From Gammaproteobacteria bacterium (GTDB lineage: Bacteria > Pseudomonadota > Gammaproteobacteria > SZUA-152), in assembly GCA_003229995.1 (NCBI GenBank), contig QIGJ01000139.1, positions 1 to 9,087 on the forward strand: a stretch of 9,087 nt of DNA, given 5' to 3'. Below are positions 6,959 through 9,087 of the stretch, piece after piece. Positions within the stretch are counted from its first letter, which is position 1, and each line of letters opens with the position of its first letter. The notes beneath the pieces were generated by a model. It was not told where the DNA came from. It made no database searches and worked only from the letters and a program-made list of their open reading frames with translations. A program made the position numbers and the translations under genes.

Positions 6959-6978
6959 GGATTGCATCTATTCAATCC
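6959..6978. promoter_or_regulatory. Palindromic candidate operator between divergent hpnD and aldolase/SDR genes
   Basis: GGATTG, 8 bases, CAATCC is a perfect 6+6 inverted repeat with its arms 14 bases apart start to start, a geometry common for dimeric repressors or activators. It covers the -35 position of the hpnD promoter. It also overlaps a weak plus-strand -35 (TTGCAT, 6962-6967) that could pair with TATACC at 6986-6991 for the aldolase/SDR gene. It could therefore control both directions. The repeat is visible; binding is inferred. Confidence 0.4.
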
Positions 6979-7017
6979 AATACAATATACCAATTATGAT
7001 ATAAAGAAGGAACTACA

Positions 7018-9000
7018 ATGCAAAGCCTGTGGAACAAAAAAACGGCGGTTTCCTTTGCGGAAAACCCACTCGAAATGCGTGTATATAGCTCACGATTGCT
7101 GGGCCGTGAACCCTCGTTAGTATTACACGGAGGGGGTAATACCTCGGTGAAGGCGGAGGTGGCAGACCTGTTCGGTGAGCACAAGCCGATATTGTACGTG
7201 AAAGGCAGTGGCTGGGATCTGGCCACCATCGAATCACCGGGGTTTGCGCCGGTGTGTCTTGAAACACTCAAACGTATGGCGGAGTTGCCCACGCTTTCCG
7301 ACCCGGATATGGTGAGTGCCCAGCGCGCGGCGATGAGCGACCCTTATGCACCAAATCCCTCTGTTGAGGCCATTCTGCATGCCATTATCCCTTTTAAATT
7401 TGTGGACCATACTCACGCCGATGCGGTAGTGACGTTGACTAATTCGCCGAATGGTGAAGCGCGTGCGCGTGATTTGTACGGGGAGCGGGTATTGATCGTG
7501 CCATACACTATGCCGGGATTCGTGCTGGCAAAAGTGATTCACGAGCTGACCCGTGATGCGGACTGGTCACAACTCGACGGCATGGTGCTGATGAATCATG
7601 GTGTGTTCAGTTTTGCCGATGATGCCCGTGCCAGTTATGAGCGCATGATTGCGCTGGTGACTATGGCAGAAGATGCGCTGGAGAAAGAGGGAGCCAGCAT
7701 AGCAGGCACGGATCTGGAACCAACAGTTGAAGGTGTGGCTGTACTGCGGGAATTGGCTGACATTCGCCATGCCGTGTCGCACGCCCGTGGCGTGCCTGGC
7801 ATTGTGTGTTGGGACGCTTCCCCTGAAGCGGTGGGTTTTACGAATTTATCGAACGTGGCAGAGATTGCCACTCGTGGCCCGTTGACCCCTGACCATGTGA
7901 TTCGTACCAAGCGTGTGCCGATGATTCTCGATGCAGAGCCGGATGCAGCGGTGAGCGCTTTCGGTGATGATTATCGTGCCTATTTTGCGCGTAATGCTTC
8001 TTCTGACTTGACCTGTCTTGATCCTGCGCCGCGCTGGGCTGTATGGCCAGGGCAGGGCACGCTGGCTTTTGGTGCCAGTGTCAAAGAGGCCGGTATTATT
8101 GCTGATATTGCAGCCCATACTTTGCGTGCCATCCAGCATGCCGAATGCTTGGGTGGTTGGCGAGCATTGCCGGAAAAAGACATTTTTGAGGTGGAATACT
8201 GGGATCTGGAGCAAGCCAAGCTGCGCAAAGCAGGTACTCCTGCCACTTTTGCGGGAAAAATTGCCCTAGTGACTGGGGCGGCCAGCGGTATTGGCCGTGC
8301 CTGTGCTGAAACCCTGCATGCACAGGGAGCCGCAGTGCTGGCGTTGGATATTGATCCGGCAGTGGCGACGCAGTTTACCGCAGCAAACTTGGTGGGATGG
8401 CCGTGTGATGTGACGGATGTGCAGGCGTTGCAGGTTGCCGTGGATGAAGCCGTACGACGTTTTGGTGGGCTGGATATCGTGGTCAGCAATGCGGGCAGCT
8501 TTCCGTCCAACAGCCGTATTGATGAAATGGACAGCACTGTTTGGGAGCGGAGTTTGAAAATCAATCTCAGCAGTCATGAGCAGCTGTTGCAGTGTTGCAT
8601 CCCTTATCTGGAGCGAGGCATTGATCCTGCGGTGGTTTTCATGGCCTCAAAAAACGTCACTGCGCCGGGACCGGGAGCGGCCGCCTATTCAGTGGCGAAA
8701 GCGGGGTTGACGCAATTGGCACGGGTCGCTGCGCTGGAACTGGGGCCCAAAGGTATTCGCGTTAATGTGTTGCACCCGGATGCCGTGTTCGACACTGCTA
8801 TTTGGACTGACGAAGTGCTGGAAAATCGCGCGAATCATTATGGAATGAGCGTGTTGGAATATAAAACCAAAAACCTGCTTAAAGTGGAGATTACTGCAAA
8901 AGATGTGGCGGCACTGGCCTGTGCTTTAGCAGGTCCGTTGTTTGCCAAAACCACCGGCGCGCAAATTCCTATTGATGGGGGTAATGACCGGGTAATTTAG
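7018..9000 (+). CDS. Bifunctional class II aldolase / short-chain dehydrogenase fusion
   Basis: A 660-residue cytoplasmic two-domain enzyme. Residues about 15-235 are a class II aldolase/adducin domain: GGGNTSVK (38-45), KGSGWD (62-67), zinc-binding His131 and His133 in VDHTHAD, and His194 in LMNHGVF. A linker region (about 236-410) carries family-specific blocks such as WPGQGTLAFG. Residues about 411-660 are an SDR: TGAASGIG (419-426), Asp444 after the second strand favouring NAD, SNAG (490-493), and a complete Asn516-Ser544-Tyr557-Lys561 set. The architecture is that of RhaD/lactaldehyde dehydrogenase-type fusions and of Bacillus YuxG. By analogy it would cleave a ketose (phosphate) to dihydroxyacetone (phosphate) plus an aldehyde and oxidise the product. 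No rhamnose kinase, isomerase or transporter is nearby, so the substrate is unknown and no symbol is given. The ATG at 7018 follows AAGGA at good spacing. It is divergent from hpnD. Confidence 0.9.
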   Translation: MQSLWNKKTAVSFAENPLEMRVYSSRLLGREPSLVLHGGGNTSVKAEVADLFGEHKPILYVKGSGWDLATIESPGFAPVCLETLKRMAELPTLSDPDMVSAQRAAMSDPYAPNPSVEAILHAIIPFKFVDHTHADAVVTLTNSPNGEARARDLYGERVLIVPYTMPGFVLAKVIHELTRDADWSQLDGMVLMNHGVFSFADDARASYERMIALVTMAEDALEKEGASIAGTDLEPTVEGVAVLRELADIRHAVSHARGVPGIVCWDASPEAVGFTNLSNVAEIATRGPLTPDHVIRTKRVPMILDAEPDAAVSAFGDDYRAYFARNASSDLTCLDPAPRWAVWPGQGTLAFGASVKEAGIIADIAAHTLRAIQHAECLGGWRALPEKDIFEVEYWDLEQAKLRKAGTPATFAGKIALVTGAASGIGRACAETLHAQGAAVLALDIDPAVATQFTAANLVGWPCDVTDVQALQVAVDEAVRRFGGLDIVVSNAGSFPSNSRIDEMDSTVWERSLKINLSSHEQLLQCCIPYLERGIDPAVVFMASKNVTAPGPGAAAYSVAKAGLTQLARVAALELGPKGIRVNVLHPDAVFDTAIWTDEVLENRANHYGMSVLEYKTKNLLKVEITAKDVAALACALAGPLFAKTTGAQIPIDGGNDRVI

Positions 9001-9070
9001 GAATGGGCACGAAATAACTTCCCTGTTTGGCGCCCGGATTTAGTGCGTATTCGTTCGTTCTGATTGACGA

Positions 9071-9084
9071 CTGCATGGATGCAG
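9071..9084. repeat. Short perfect inverted repeat at the window end
   Basis: CTGCAT GG ATGCAG is a perfect 6+6 inverted repeat around two bases, followed by GAG at the window edge. It has no T run in view, so it is not a recognisable terminator. It may be the edge of a dispersed palindromic element or a regulatory site for the next gene, but the window ends here. Nothing else is visible in 9001-9070 after the TAG stop at 8998-9000. Confidence 0.4.
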
Positions 9085-9087
9085 GAG

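Noticed and set aside
6905..7120. Small plus-strand frame starting ATG at 6905 right after GAGGAG
   Set aside because: The purine run abuts the ATG with no spacer, and the frame overlaps the start of the well-supported aldolase/SDR gene. Its product has no recognisable features.
7018..9000. Naming the fusion gene rhaD
   Set aside because: The architecture matches rhamnulose-1-phosphate aldolase/dehydrogenase fusions, but no rhamnose pathway genes are present and the family includes members of unknown substrate.

Overview
The window looks like chromosomal DNA of a gammaproteobacterium of roughly 50% GC. The evidence is an RluB-type pseudouridine synthase preceded by what is probably the last codons of scpB, a YciK-like short-chain dehydrogenase (SDR), and a squalene/hopanoid-precursor pair (hpnD, hpnE) as found in hopanoid-making proteobacteria. 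The species cannot be named from this sequence. I saw no RNA genes, insertion sequences, CRISPR arrays or prophage genes.

Layout. (1) 1-932, plus strand: the 3' end of an upstream gene overlaps the GTG start of rluB. (2) 933-1152: a gap without a gene. (3) 1153-2706, plus strand: a membrane protein of the M48 metallopeptidase type whose HExxH zinc/catalytic motif has been replaced. (4) 2703-3632, minus strand: a soluble diguanylate cyclase with an N-terminal GAF-like region. Its stop overlaps the previous gene's stop by 4 bp, tail to tail. (5) 3633-3913: a regulatory gap with a candidate sigma-54 promoter, direct and inverted repeats, and a weak terminator. (6) 3914-6898, minus strand: a tight three-gene unit hpnD > hpnE > SDR with overlaps of 17 bp and 4 bp. 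(7) 6899-7017: a short AT-rich divergent promoter region with a 6+6 bp palindrome. (8) 7018-9000, plus strand: a 660-residue fusion of a class II aldolase and an SDR. (9) 9001-9087: a non-coding tail ending in a short perfect hairpin.

How the genes relate. HpnD condenses two farnesyl diphosphates to presqualene diphosphate, and HpnE reduces hydroxysqualene to squalene. The middle enzyme, HpnC, is not in the window. The third gene of the unit is an SDR that keeps the NADP(H)-binding fold but has lost the usual catalytic Ser and Lys, so its role in the squalene unit is open. The divergent aldolase/SDR fusion keeps all expected active-site residues in both halves and probably acts on a phosphorylated or free hydroxy-carbonyl compound. 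No rhamnose-type pathway genes accompany it.

The points most worth attention are two apparent pseudoenzymes (the M48-like protein and the operon SDR), the hpnD-hpnE pair without hpnC, and the repeat-rich, possibly sigma-54-dependent control region of the diguanylate cyclase.
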